Shown here: one piece after another, positions 26,324 through 36,528 of the stretch
How positions within the stretch are numbered: the stretch's first letter is position 1
Layout of the letters: the number at the start of each line of letters is the position of its first letter
Source: Malaya genurostris
Taxonomy: Eukaryota > Arthropoda > Insecta > Diptera > Culicidae
Direction of reading: 5' to 3'
Length of the DNA stretch: 64,000 bases
Assembly: GCF_030247185.1 (NCBI RefSeq)
Contig: NC_080572.1
Span: 128,280,405 to 128,344,404 of the forward strand
Notes under the pieces: model-generated
Told to the model about the DNA's origin: nothing
The model's database searches: none
The model's input: the letters and a program-made list of their open reading frames with translations, nothing else
Made by a program: the position numbers and the translations under genes

Positions 26324-26329
26324 AATAAA
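26324..26329 (+). promoter_or_regulatory. Polyadenylation signal AATAAA of the retrotransposon
   Basis: AATAAA lies about 15 bases before the A tail and is conserved in copy 2 (57444-57895) in the sequence GAAATAAACGTATTTATG. Confidence 0.7.
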
Positions 26330-26348
26330 CGTATTTATGAAAAAAAAA

Positions 26349-26351
26349 ATA

Positions 26352-26417
<66 letters not shown>
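26349..26417. repeat. (TA)n microsatellite, right part of the split array
   Basis: ATATATTTATATAT followed by TA repeats; the continuation of the array at 24809-25000. Confidence 0.95.
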
Positions 26418-26421
<4 letters not shown>

Positions 26422-26582
26422 TATATACATACACAATGATATACAATTTTTGAACCAATACTGATGAGATCGTTCCTTAGAGATATTTTATATTTTTCTT
26501 ACTTGTAATGCCTTGTTATATTTTGTCCTGAGTATCGAAAATCAGCTCTTGTTGAGATTTACCAAAACATATCCGGATCTCG

Positions 26583-26893
26583 ACGAAAGTCGAAAGATAT
26601 GAAATGAAAAGACGAATAGGTATTCTAGATTGAATCAGTTATAAATTTAGAACGGAAAAGCTAGCCTAGGCAGGCTCATATAAACATGATCAGAAGAAAG
26701 AAATGAATTCTATTTTACCTTCTACTTGAAGGGGTCGAACACTAAATTCGAGTCCCCAAGTATGGTCGTGTAACAAGTGTAGTTCTTCACCACACTATGC
26801 TACTGAAACCGGCGGTAGCTTTTTCGTTCTAAATTTATAACTGATTCGATCTAGAATACCTAACCGTTTTTTTCATTTCATATCTTTCGTCTC
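26583..26893. mobile_element. MITE with about 75-bp terminal inverted repeats
   Basis: 26590-26662 (CGAAAGATATGAAATGAAAA, TAGGTATTCTAGAT, GAATCAGTTATAAATTTAG) pairs with 26816-26891 with only a few differences. The interior of about 150 bp is noncoding. Target duplication is unresolved because the outer edges are imperfect. Confidence 0.8.
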
Positions 26894-27041
26894 TCTCCGT
26901 TAATGCTTGCCGAAAAGAACCAATAAAAATCGATATAATAGACATTATGCGGCAATTAAAACCAAATAGCATTTATGACTTTACTTAAATCTTTGTTCAA
27001 TGCATCCATCTCAAATTATTATTATGTTTAATACATTACAG
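26894..27041. other. Unassigned DNA before an exon-like segment
   Basis: It ends in TTAATACATTACAG, a usable splice acceptor for the candidate exon that follows. Confidence 0.3.
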
Positions 27042-27095
27042 GATTTCCTCATTTGAAATCTACGTTTGGATCAGCGACAAGTCCATGTTTACCAG
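27042..27095 (+). CDS. Candidate 54-bp internal exon of an unknown host gene
   Basis: The segment lies between ACATTACAG and CCAG|GTATGT, both near consensus. Its length is a multiple of three. Frame 2 reads ISSFEIYVWISDKSMF and frame 3 reads FPHLKSTFGSATSPCLP; frame 1 has a stop. Neither is recognised. Short segments with splice-like ends can arise by chance, so this is only a lead. Confidence 0.28.
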
Positions 27096-27496
27096 GTATG
27101 TATGCAGGCTGGTAATCATCGTTTTTTCTTTATTATCAAGTACTTTAACTCAATTGCTGATCGATTTAGATAGCATCAGAGAGTGATTTGAGAAATTGTA
27201 CAAACTAATTTATAGTGAAAACATCGCTTAAACAACATATAGCCAAACAATCAGCAATTGAACGCTGAGCGCACGTCAAATATTACATTCCAACAAGAGA
27301 CGATTAGTTCGTACATCGATATGATTTTTTTCGTGAAATTAAATTGAAAAGTTCTACTACGTTCTACTGACAGTTAACTTTCTGCTGATAGCAACATAGA
27401 AAAATAAATTCAGATAATACAGTATTGCTCATCACAACCAAATATTGGACTGTATGAATAAAACTAGAATTTCTTTAGTAATAGTACATGTAGACC

Positions 27497-28258
27497 GGGA
27501 GCGGGTCAAATCGCCGAAAGCCATTTCGCCGAAAGCTGTTTCGCCGAATGCCATTTCGCCGAAAGTCGTTTCGCCGAAAGGGTCATTTCGCCGAAAGGGT
27601 CATTTCTCCGAAAGGGTCATCTCGCCGAAAGTGTCATTTTGCCGAAAGGGTAAATTCACCGTAAGGGTCATATCTCCTGCATATTATGTCTCCTGTAAAA
27701 CTGATGTGGCGAAGCCAAGAAAGTCGGAAGCGGCGTCCTCTTGCATACAAACCTGTAACCGCCTCGTTTGCCCGGTCTACTCAAAGCTAGGTTTCTTTGC
27801 TTTAGTTTGGTCCGAACGAGCGGTAGCGAGGTCGGACAGCACATGAACCAAAACGATGTGGCGTAGCCGCATTAGTATTTTTTCATTTTCACATTTACCT
27901 GGTAGATACACCTATGCAATTGCTTTGATGCTTACTAGTCAACAAGTTTTCTTGGGAACTACTTTCTTAGGTTCACGAATCAATCTTTATTCAAGAGTAC
28001 AACAATCAATCATTATTCAAGAAGTACAATGGTAGGTTAACAAAACGAGCGTTAACGCTATCATCTTTCGTTTGTCTCTAATTTAAATCAATTCTAATTA
28101 CGATGTCAGGATTCGGCGAAATGACCCTTTCGGCGAAATGGCATTCGGCGAAGTGACCCATTCGGCGAAATGTCCTCCGGCGAAATAACCCTTTCGGCGA
28201 AATGACTTTCGGCGAAACGGCTTTCGGCGAAATGGCTTTCGGCGAAATGACCCTGATC
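27497..28258. mobile_element. Mutator-like MITE with ends made of a repeated near-palindrome
   Basis: The left end is an array of TTTCGCCGAAAG with spacers such as CCA, GGGTCA and GTCG (27509-27670). The right end is the inverted array of CTTTCGGCGAAATG (28113-28255). CATGTAGACC lies directly outside both ends (27487-27496 and 28259-28268), a 10-bp target duplication of the length Mutator-like transposases make. The unit is almost its own reverse complement. The 440-bp middle is noncoding. Open frames with repeated SPKA or AESHFAE come from the array. Confidence 0.85.
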
Positions 28259-28268
28259 CATGTAGACC

Positions 28269-28788
28269 ACGTACCTGTCAAAAGAAGAATCTTTACTACC
28301 CAATAACTTTTGAACATGCAATAATCTATAGCACTTACTCCGGTGAACGACCGAAAAGGTTAAAACAGGGGTAAGAAAACGATATAAAATAATATAGTAT
28401 TTACTGCATATTTTCAGTAGGTAACTCTGGATGTTACTACTCGTGAGTCTGATGATATGGTGAAGAATGAAAATTGCAAAAGGGGCATTTTGCAACAGTA
28501 AGTAGGTTCCCGAGTAGAGTGTGAGATCAAAAAGAAAACTCAATTTTATGTTGTGCTTTTCGTATATATCGATCACTTAATTTGCTATCGTTTTGATCGT
28601 TTTAATGGTTAAAAGATCAAAATCGAAAGCAAAAAAAATGCTGTGTGACATCGAACTGGAAACTAGTTTCGCTCTCAGTGAAAGCACATTGAAAACTTAA
28701 TATGATGTAGATTTTCTCGAAATGACACGTCACAGAACAGAAAAAAACGGGAAAGTATACATTTAGGCGATATTACTCGCAAGCAAAT
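28269..28788. other. Unassigned DNA
   Basis: No gene recognised. Confidence 0.4.
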
Positions 28789-28813
28789 AAAAAGATTTTA
28801 TGAAATCTCCATA

Positions 28814-29303
28814 TTAGTCGCAAGATAGAAAAACCCCTTCTTAATCCACCTAGTGGTGTGATAATGCCTTTCTCTTCTTTCATAACAGTCTCATGAAAAT
28901 ATATTTCTTTTATTAATTTTTATTACTATTTTTATTACTCTTATTATATTTTATCACTATTACTATATTACTATATTTTATTACTTTTATTAAATATGTT
29001 CGAATACTGATTTCGACACCAATTGATTCAGATTGATTCGAGTAGTTCACAAAAGCATGCTTCAGTGTTTATGTCACACAGTCAGCATCATTTTTAAAAA
29101 CTAGTGCTTGACATTTGCGTTACCTATTTGTATGAGAACAGTGATGCTAATCTAAAAAAGCCCTTCTCAGTCCACTTAGTGGAATTTTCGTATATCTTGA
29201 AAAATCACCACCCCCCTATGGTGATTTTTGGTGATGAAAGAAGAGAAAGGCATTATCACACCACTAGGTGGATTAAGAAGGGGTTTTTCTATCTTGCGAC
29301 TAA
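28814..29303. repeat. Perfect 70-bp inverted repeat carrying R1 left ends
   Basis: 28814-28883 (TTAGTCGCAAGATAGAAAAA ... CTCTTCTTTCAT) is repeated exactly, inverted, at 29234-29303. It includes AATCCACCTAGTGGTGTGAT and AATGCCTTTCTC, the R1 left end. The spacer holds TTA-rich sequence and R1 interior matching 17270-17350. Confidence 0.9.
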
Positions 29304-30110
29304 CATGAAATTTTCGAAATCGAAAAAAATTTTGTTGATGCCAAAAGGCTTAGAATTGCATGAAACGTCGAGATTTAGTGTCATCTCGAAAAAAAAATTT
29401 TTTGAAAAAATCGGCTTTTTGGAAATTCGAAAAAATATAAAAATAAAGTCCCAGAAAGTTGATTTTTTCGAAAAAAATTTTTTTGAGATAACACTAAATT
29501 TTGATGTTTCATGCAGTTTTAAGAGTTTCGGCATCAAACAAAAATTTCGATTTTGGGAAATTTCATGTACTCCCCCCTGTGGTGCTTTTTCAAGATAGAA
29601 AATTGTCAAACCTTTACCATCGGGCAGCACCCCTTACGCATGTCCGATTTAGCTCAAATTCTGCATGAAGGCTTTTTTCGAGGTGCTTAAACTTTTGAGC
29701 ACTAGAGCTTAACGAAAATAGAAGTGATCTTAAAAGTTTGGAACCCTTATATATTTATAAGAGCGGTAAAAATCAACGTGCTTTGTCGGTTACGTCACTT
29801 ATACAATCATATCTCCGGAACCAAAAGTCACAACCATTTGATCTTCGAACTTGATCAATGGTCCGACAGTAGCTTTCAAACGAGCCCAAGTTTGTTAAAA
29901 TCGGTTCAGCCATCTCTGAGAAAATTGAGCGCGTTCAAATATCTTCGAAAAGTGCACACACACATACACACATACGCACACACACACAGACATTTTCCGA
30001 TCTCGTCGAACTGAGTCGAATGGTATATAACACTATGGGTCTCCGAGGCTCCGTTCGAAAGTCGGTTTTTCTAGCAATTCTAATACCTTTCTATAGAGAA
30101 AGGCAAAAAG
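28835..30110 (+). repeat. R1 repeat, composite copy
   Basis: It runs from CCCCTTCTTAATCCACCTAG to CTTTCTATAGAGAAAGGCAA. The right part holds two typical units (ATATCTCCGGAACCAAAAGT, GATCTTCGAACTTGATCAAT, AATCGGTTCAGCCATCTC), a CA tract at 29952-29990 and GATCTCGTCGAACTGAGTCG. The left part is rearranged by foldback sequences. A 23-bp sequence (AAAAAGATTTTATG.AATCTCC) lies just outside both ends with one mismatch. Confidence 0.75.
29304..29573. repeat. Large imperfect palindrome, arms about 115 bp
   Basis: CATGAAATTTTCGAAATCGA, TTGATGCC, GCATGAAACGTCGAGATTTA and GTGTCATCTCG in the left arm are matched by the inverted right arm ending GGGAAATTTCATG. Outside, TATCTTGAAAAATCACCACC (about 29196) and the inverted form of CACCACAGGGGGGAG with TATCTTG (about 29572-29598) extend the symmetry, so this is a foldback MITE into which an inverted R1 end has been placed. 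The two opposite open frames are a consequence of the symmetry. Confidence 0.8.
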
Positions 30111-30127
30111 ATTTTATGCAATCTCCA

Positions 30128-31383
30128 CAACTACCGCGGAGAGAATCCGGTTTCAAACTTAGGTGATTTGAAATGCGAACTTTTTACGATTGCTATGGAC
30201 TGTTAGTGCTAGCTATAAGGAGATGGAAAATGAACATTCGATATATGACAAGCAGTGTTGTGTCACAAAGTTATATGCAGGTAGTTTCTGTCAATGCACA
30301 CTCGTTGCGTCGTTCCATTCCGCACCAACCATGAATAGCAGTGTGTCTATTTGAATACAGTATAGAAATGTTCTCTTTGTCCTTCTCATATCCAAAGCTG
30401 TAGCATTCAAACATTATAACGTTAAATTGAGTTATCTACTTGATCACACACATATGTAATCACTTTGAAATACGAATTTAGAGGCTCTGAAGACCGAACG
30501 TTTCACAGTGAAGTCTCCATACTGTTGAATATAAAGTTACGGGTATTTTCAGAATAGGTTTGGCGAGTAGATTATTTTCACCATCCAGGTCCCCGATTTC
30601 TGGATGCACTGAAAATAATAGTCTAAAAACTGAATGGAATTGGAATGAACTTCGCGATGTCGTATGCAGTTTTAACAGTAATCATAGATTTTTTTTAAAC
30701 TGAACGCAAAAATTGCTACAGGAGTATACTTAACGTATCTAGAAGGATATCGATGACGTCAAATATATTTCTCATATCGAATTCTTAAATAAGCTCCTTC
30801 TACGGCAGACGATCAGCGAGATGGTAATACCAAAGCCACTATTCAGATTGACCTGCTTCAGACAAACGTGGTACCGATGATCACCAATTTATCTAATGCC
30901 TCCGAGACGTGTGGTTTGACACCAATATTCTCGTATTTAAAAAGAAGCAGCATTATTTGCGTAAAAATTGAAAAACTGTTGAAAAAATCGTTTCTTCGCG
31001 GTTGTGGTTGCGCTCAACAGCACGATCTCTGCAGGATGTCAAAGCATTTTTGTAAAAGGCAACATAGGATTGAAGGAATAATTCTTCCATTGAAACTTAA
31101 CTTTGTATGTTTGTGTTGCCATTTGAAATTTGTTCAATTTCAATAGATTCACTAAGTTGTTGATTCTAACATTTTCATTTTTTGAGTTTCTCTAAACTTT
31201 TGCCTTAAAACAGTAAAATGAAAACATAATGTGATATTAATTGAAAATTTGATGAGTTGATATCATATCAGGATTTCAATCTGATGTTTCTATCATAATC
31301 AGATTTCAATTTGTTATCATTTTGATGTTAGACTTTACTCGTGTTTTGTGCTTTGCGCATACCTATGTAGGCTTTCCTGACTC
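30128..31383. other. Unassigned DNA with one protein-like open frame
   Basis: A plus frame without ATG from about 30801 reads APSTADDQRDGNTKATIQID and continues through NVVPMITNLSNASETCG to a stop near 31144. Only its first half looks protein-like. No splice context or domain supports it. Confidence 0.3.
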
Positions 31384-31492
31384 TGTGTAGATCGGCATGC
31401 AGTAAATCGTCAAATCTGAAAGTAGTATTCATTACATGTTCGAGCATGTCGTGATGGCTATTTGAGCATTTACTGGATGCTGTATCTACACA
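31384..31492. repeat. Small palindromic element
   Basis: TGTGTAGATCGGCATGCAG at 31384 pairs imperfectly with the inverted sequence ending CTGTATCTACACA at 31492. The inner sequence (TCATTACATGTTCGAGCATG) resembles about 13075-13100. Confidence 0.55.
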
Positions 31493-31562
31493 GATTCGAA
31501 AAAACTGATAGAAGCATGCTTCCCTATATCAGAAGGTTTACGAGTAGCAACCTCTCTCATCC

Positions 31563-31765
31563 CGGGTTGGCGGTTCAATGCATAGGACGCTGGTCTTACA
31601 AGCCAGTTGTCGTATGTTCGAGCCCCGACCTGGAAGGATTCTTAGTGTCAGTAGGATCCATAGTACTAGCCATGCAATGATTCTGTACACTAGGAATCGG
31701 CTGCGAAGCCTGTTGAAACAGAAAGGCCAAATTCCACAAAAGGAATGTAATGCCAGGACTTTGCT
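31563..31765 (+). mobile_element. tRNA-derived SINE, family S1 (copy A, full length)
   Basis: CGGGTTGGCGGTTCAATGCA supplies an A-box-like start and TATGTTCGAGCCCCG a B box, so RNA polymerase III transcription is expected. A five-pair stem encloses CTTACAA, so the anticodon position reads TAC, as in tRNA-Val. The body continues CCTGGAAGGATTCTTAGTGT, GCCATGCAATGATTCTGTAC, TGTTGAAACAGAAAGGCCAA and ends AATGCCAGGACTTTGCT. Seven other copies occur in the window. Confidence 0.85.
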
Positions 31766-32175
31766 AACCTCTAAAGTTACCTACCGAAAAATATTGTAAG
31801 ATTACAATTTGTGGTATGTTAGAAAGTTGTTGAACATTCAAAAAAAAATTAAATTGGAAGTCGACATATTGGGTTTGGAAACATTTCACTTCAACAGAAC
31901 TAGAATTTGACAGTACATCATAAAAAAAATTAGAACAAACTTAATTCGTTTGCTGTAATAACAAACTCTCAGCGACTAAACTCAATTGCAGATTGGAAGC
32001 TCTTTATAGCAAAAACGGGATCATGTAATTTTAAGTATTATTTCCTTAGATCATATTCACTCTCTAAACCCAATTACTTTACATTCAATACTTCATAACT
32101 AACTCATATAGCTATCACCTATTTTCTAATTCACGAGATTGCCATTGATAAGATACAATTATATAAACCTCACAG

Positions 32176-32695
32176 AAGTACCTGAGGACGCCGGATACGA
32201 TGTTGGTTCATGTTCTTTGGTTGTTGGTAATTGAGATAATGTTGGTCTTCTCTGCTATTGGCACTTATAGTAGAAGCCGAACTTTCCGTCGTTATATTTT
32301 CAAGTCTGTGGACAAAATTCTGGACCAAATCTTATCTAAATAGATTAAAAGAAAAAGGTTCGGCACAAAAATCGCTACAGGTACATGTGACGTTATTCTC
32401 CATTGAGACAAATATACCCTGTCTCCTATTATAAAGACGATACGACCACTTTGTTGTAATTTATTGGAAGATGGTTTTTTGGTCAAGAATTGCTTTACAA
32501 CATTGTTATTGTGTGTTGAAGACCGACGTTTCGAAGGAACATCCCTTCATAGCAAAACGACAACAATTTTTCGTTAAGTGCATTGAAACATGGAAAATAT
32601 TTGAAAACAAGAACGACTACTCTACAACACTCACTTCCCAGAATATTCAATCTGGTTTGATGTATATGAGAAGTGACTGTTGTAGAGTTAAATAA
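32176..32695 (+). pseudogene. Membrane-protein-like coding relic, perhaps a 7TM chemoreceptor fragment
   Basis: After AACCTCACAG the frame starting at 32176 reads KYLRTPDTM, a strongly hydrophobic LVHVLWLLVIEIMLVFSAIG, then the basic TYSRSRTFRRYIFKSVDKIL and a TAG at 32341. A neighbouring frame continues LNRLKEKGSAQKSLQVHVTL to a TAA at 32432, and a third frame from 32435 reads RRYDHFVVIYWKMVFWSRI on to 32695. A membrane helix followed by a basic amphipathic stretch fits an insect gustatory-type receptor that has lost its frame, but I see no family signature. The complementary strand at 32182-32305 is also open between splice-like sites (CCACAG and CAG|GTACTT), with a Ser/Thr/Gln-rich product. 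Only one can be right. Confidence 0.3.
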
Positions 32696-35320
32696 ATATT
32701 ATGTAAATCAACAATTAACCAAAGATCCATCATTCAATAAATTACAAAGTTCTCCTGTCTGTTATAGAAATATTCCAATTACAAATATTTTTCTCACATG
32801 ATTTCTCTAAGTATAGATGACAACTTTATTTCCATATCGTTTAAATAGAGTCGATTGCGGTGACAGTTTTAAGTATTCGTCTAACTGAATTTTCATATCT
32901 TACACACAGTTCATATGCGAACATGTATATCTGTTTCCTGTGCTTTACCTTTTCTCATCCGTGTTCTAGTCACTGGCGGTGCGTACTATCTTATATTTCT
33001 TTGTTTTTATTGTGTGTCCCTATAATTCATGTTATCTACCATTATTATTTTTTCACGCTTTTAATGGAAATCAACCGTGCTTTTCATCGTACTGTATAGT
33101 TTTCAATTCACTTTTAATAGTTTTGTTTATCCTAACGAAAATTTTTATGTAACCAGAGAAAACATACAAATTATAACTAAAATTCACATGATTTATATTT
33201 CACATTTTCTCTGACTAACTTTACATAAATGTACTACTAAATTGGTCACTAGTCGAAAACAGAAAGAGGACTATTTCTTTGTAGCCAAGGTATTTATGAT
33301 TCGAACAGTTTACGAGATCCACAGATATACCCGAATTTCTTCGAAATAACTTTCGACAGAACCTACATGTTTGAAAACATTGGTACTAGTGGTTCCATCG
33401 GTGGAGTGATGAGAACACCTGAAACGTCATACCGCTACAACTGCCCGGAATAAGCTAGTTATGCCCGGAACGAGTCAGAGAACACAAACCCTGATTTAGT
33501 TTAGTCACCCCACACACGAAATGCTGTCAGTTTACTCATGATAGTGTTTCGTGAGAGAGCTTCCAATAAGAAAGAATATCTTATACTATGTTCATACAGC
33601 ACATTGGCATACTCTTGTGCAGCTTACAAATTTTAATTTTAATAATTTGGTTGCAGTATCTGAACAAATGATTAAGCGAAAGAAAAAATCAACAGCTTTA
33701 GAAGAAAATCTTCGAAATTATTAATAAATATGAGTAAGCTTCTCTGTTCGATGAAAGTTGAAAGAAATAAATTCCATGTAATTGTAACGAATGTTTTATT
33801 GACAAAAACAATTCTTGTTTGATTCATCCACTGTTTTTTTTTAACAATCAGCATTTGTTTGTAGCAATTCTACTTTAAAATATTTTAAATGTTTCAACAT
33901 TTGGTTTACGTATATAGTTCTAGTTTAATATGTATGTATCATAAAAAAAATTACTCATCATTATTAAATTACCACGAGTGCCTTCTATTAGGTAGCAATT
34001 TCCAGCTCAGTTAGACGCAAATTAGATTCAGTGATACGACATTCACAAAACCGTTTTTTACATCTTCTCTTAGATGTACATTTTCCACGTACATCAGTTT
34101 CCCCTTGAAAGTTGAGTCATGCGCAAAACTGAAGATACCAAAAATCTTGCCATGCCGACCCCTTACTTTCTGTATATAAACTCGAATACATACCACTAGA
34201 AGCTTAACATGAATGAGTACCGAACTCTCGAGTAGGTATAATGAGATTGTACAAATTGAGTTTTGCTCTCTTTACTTTTATTACAGTCGTCGAGCTAGTT
34301 GGATAATTTCCAGACATGGAGTCGACGGAAAGCATGCGATGGAAGATTGCATTCAGAATTCCTTTGTCACCCAAGTTTCGTGTATATAATTCGTTCTAGG
34401 CTTTTTTGTCATTCAATTTTCGCGGTCGGAGAAATAATAAAAAAAATATGGCTGATTATTATCGCTGTACATATAAATCTTTGCATCCGTTTTGCCAATG
34501 TTTGTGATGCTTGCAAAAGAAGGCATGATTCACTGTTGTATGCTGGTACAGTCTTAGACATTGTTCTCATATTGTAGACACTACACAGAATTTTAATTTG
34601 TTGATGAATGATTATATTTACAAACAATTTATCCTAATCACTGTTTGTACATAGTGAAACATTAAAGTTTCTCGCTCAATCATATTACTAATATACAGCT
34701 GCGTATTTATATAGTACACAATAATTCAAAAAATTAATCTTCTTATAGAGATTTCAACCAAAAACAAATTGAACGATTTCTCTACAATATTCTAAGAATA
34801 GACTAAAAGTTGAAGTAATGTGGCACTCAGACAACTGGTAATTATCTGTATTATCTCTAGAAATAACACAGAAAACAATTGTAGTTGCATAAAGAAAAAG
34901 TTCACAGCATTGTATCAAAATATGTATTGTATTGACCATGGTTATTTGGGTAAAACAGCATTTTGTGCAACTGGGTTTAATGAAAACAATTTGCTTGACA
35001 GCGTGTTGTGCGACTGCTACAACGTGTAGTACACAGCTTCCAAAATTTGAAAAAAAAATCATTTTAGTTTCATCACCCATATTTTTAAATTAAGGGGTTT
35101 TTGATTTACGTTTTCATACGCAAGACGGGCTTATTTTCAATTGTGGAACGTTCATTCTCGTCCATTCAAGATCAGTTCAGAATGTAATGAGGTTTGAGGT
35201 TTGGTGCTTTTTTCATTTTCTCATAAACCGATTGGGAGAAATTCTTCAAAACTCGGTGCACTGTCCTTCACTACTGATTCTTCTGCGGCCCTTTTTTGTT
35301 TGAGTAGCGGTATATTAGAT
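32696..35320. other. Unassigned AT-rich DNA
   Basis: No supported gene. GTATTGACCATGGTTATTT at about 34928 recurs at about 35655, next to the TTAA mini-element, so part of this is dispersed repeat. Confidence 0.4.
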
Positions 35321-35446
35321 TATAATATAATATAATATAATATAATATAATATAATATAATATAATATAATATAATATAATATAATATAATATAATATAA
35401 TATAATATAATATAATATAATATAATATAATATAATATAATATAAT
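35321..35446. repeat. (ATAAT)n pentanucleotide microsatellite, about 25 units
   Basis: An almost perfect TATAA repeat over 126 bp. The last units degrade to TACAATATCATG. Confidence 0.97.
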
Positions 35447-35689
35447 ACAATATCATGTAATAGAATTATTTGAATTGTATTTATATTATTTAAATCGAAA
35501 TGTTCACTGTGTTACTATTATTGAAACGGTTACTGAGAGCTCCGGTCTTTTCACAGTATTGTGGAAGTCAACAATTTTATCACGACATCTCAGTAAAATC
35601 GTTGATTAATTTACATACGTAAACCCCGAATAATAATTATAATATTTTTGTGCTGTATTGACCATGGTTATTTTGGTGAAACTAAGTGA

Positions 35690-35769
35690 TTAACACGTTG
35701 ACTGCCACGACCATTCGTTTCCGAACGGAATATACGAGTTATCTCGTAGGTTGGCAGTCAACGTGTTAA
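35690..35769. mobile_element. piggyBac-type mini-element flanked by TTAA
   Basis: TTAA (35690-35693) is followed by CACGTTGACTGCCA, and the inverted TGGCAGTCAACGTG is followed by TTAA (35766-35769). The duplicated TTAA is diagnostic of the piggyBac superfamily. Only 72 bp lie between the duplications. The middle contains two more small palindromes (CGTTTCCGAACG, CGAGTTATCTCG). Confidence 0.8.
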
Positions 35770-35788
35770 AAGGTGTGTAATAATTACT

Positions 35789-35988
35789 CGGGTTGGTGGT
35801 TTAATGCATAAGGCACTCGTCTTAAAAGCTCTGTGCCGTACCCTGTTCTGGTGGAAGGATTCTTAGTGTTAGCAGGATCATACTACTAGCCATGCAATGG
35901 TTCTGCATGAATCGGCTGCGAAGTTAGTTGAAACAGAAAAAAGGTCAAATTCCACAAAGAAGCTTTGATAATAATACCAAAGCTTCTT
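35789..35988 (+). mobile_element. SINE S1 (copy B, divergent)
   Basis: CGGGTTGGTGGTTTAATGCA and the following body match copy A, but the B-box region is changed (CCGTACCCTGTTCTGG), so it is probably transcriptionally dead. Its tail forms an inverted AGAAGCTTTG / CAAAGCTTCT. Confidence 0.75.
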
Positions 35989-36018
35989 ACGTGTTGATAA
36001 CAATCATTCCACATGGCA

Positions 36019-36091
36019 ATACATACATACATACATACATACATACATACATACATACATACATACATACATACATACATACATACATACA
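36019..36091. repeat. (CATA)n microsatellite, about 18 units
   Basis: Perfect ACAT repeats over about 73 bp. Confidence 0.97.
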
Positions 36092-36452
36092 AATAGAGCT
36101 CACTAGGCTGTACAGATCCCCTGCTTCGATTCCGAAAGTACCGGAAAGAGTGATCAAAAGATCCAGTAATGTGATTCTAGAGTCTGACAGTTTGTTTATT
36201 TATTTTGTTTATTCATTTGACAATCAGATGTCAATCAAATCGAAGAGATGTCAACAGTGCCAAATGTAGTCAAACAGGCTGTTAACGGATCGTAATATCC
36301 GAAAGTCGTGCGTTGAAATCTCGGCTGAAGTAAACTGGTAGAGCACAAAGATCGTTGTGAAGCAGAGAAATCAAGTGGATACAAAAGCTTTGAGATTCGA
36401 TACTACCGTTAACTAGTTTTGCAACGAATATAGCTTGGTGAATTTTCCTACT
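36092..36452. other. Unassigned DNA upstream of a candidate exon
   Basis: No gene seen. It includes an in-frame TAG (about 36418) upstream of the ATG at 36453, and a possible acceptor GAATATAG ending at 36433. Confidence 0.3.
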
Positions 36453-36524
36453 ATGTTCAGTGAGTCGAGTTCGATCAGTCGACAGCGATCGGAATGCTGT
36501 GGAAGCTCAAGCGGATTCCACCAG
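36453..36524 (+). CDS. Candidate coding exon of an unknown host gene, ending at a strong splice donor
   Basis: ATG at 36453 opens 24 codons (MFSESSSISRQRSECC ... SGFHQ) that end exactly at CACCAG|GTAAGG, a consensus donor. It is rich in Ser and Arg, uses balanced codons and is GC-richer than its surroundings. It could instead be an internal exon from the acceptor at 36433. A MITE starts at 36529, so bases +5 and +6 of the intron are the first bases of the MITE. No partner exon is identified. Confidence 0.4.
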
Positions 36525-36528
36525 GTAA

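Larger units (their letters stand above)
25001..26348 (+). mobile_element. 5'-truncated non-LTR retrotransposon inserted inside a (TA)n array
   Basis: The element runs from TCACATCCATGCAG to an A-rich tail (GTATTTATG then nine or more A). Its 3' UTR is about 390 bp. The 14-bp ATATATTTATATAT occurs on both sides (24987-25000 and 26349-26362); the TTT interruption makes the match distinctive within TA repeats, so it is a likely target duplication. Confidence 0.85.

Noticed and set aside
27445..28576. Frames with repeated SPKA or AESHFAE motifs
   Set aside because: They are translations of the TTTCGCCGAAAG array and its inverted partner.
29104..29630. Opposite-strand frames of 164 and 113 codons
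   Set aside because: They mirror each other because the DNA is a palindrome, and are Phe/Lys-rich from A and T runs.
36019..36091. Regular short repeats that could be mistaken for a CRISPR array
   Set aside because: A plain tetranucleotide microsatellite without spacers; the genome is eukaryotic.
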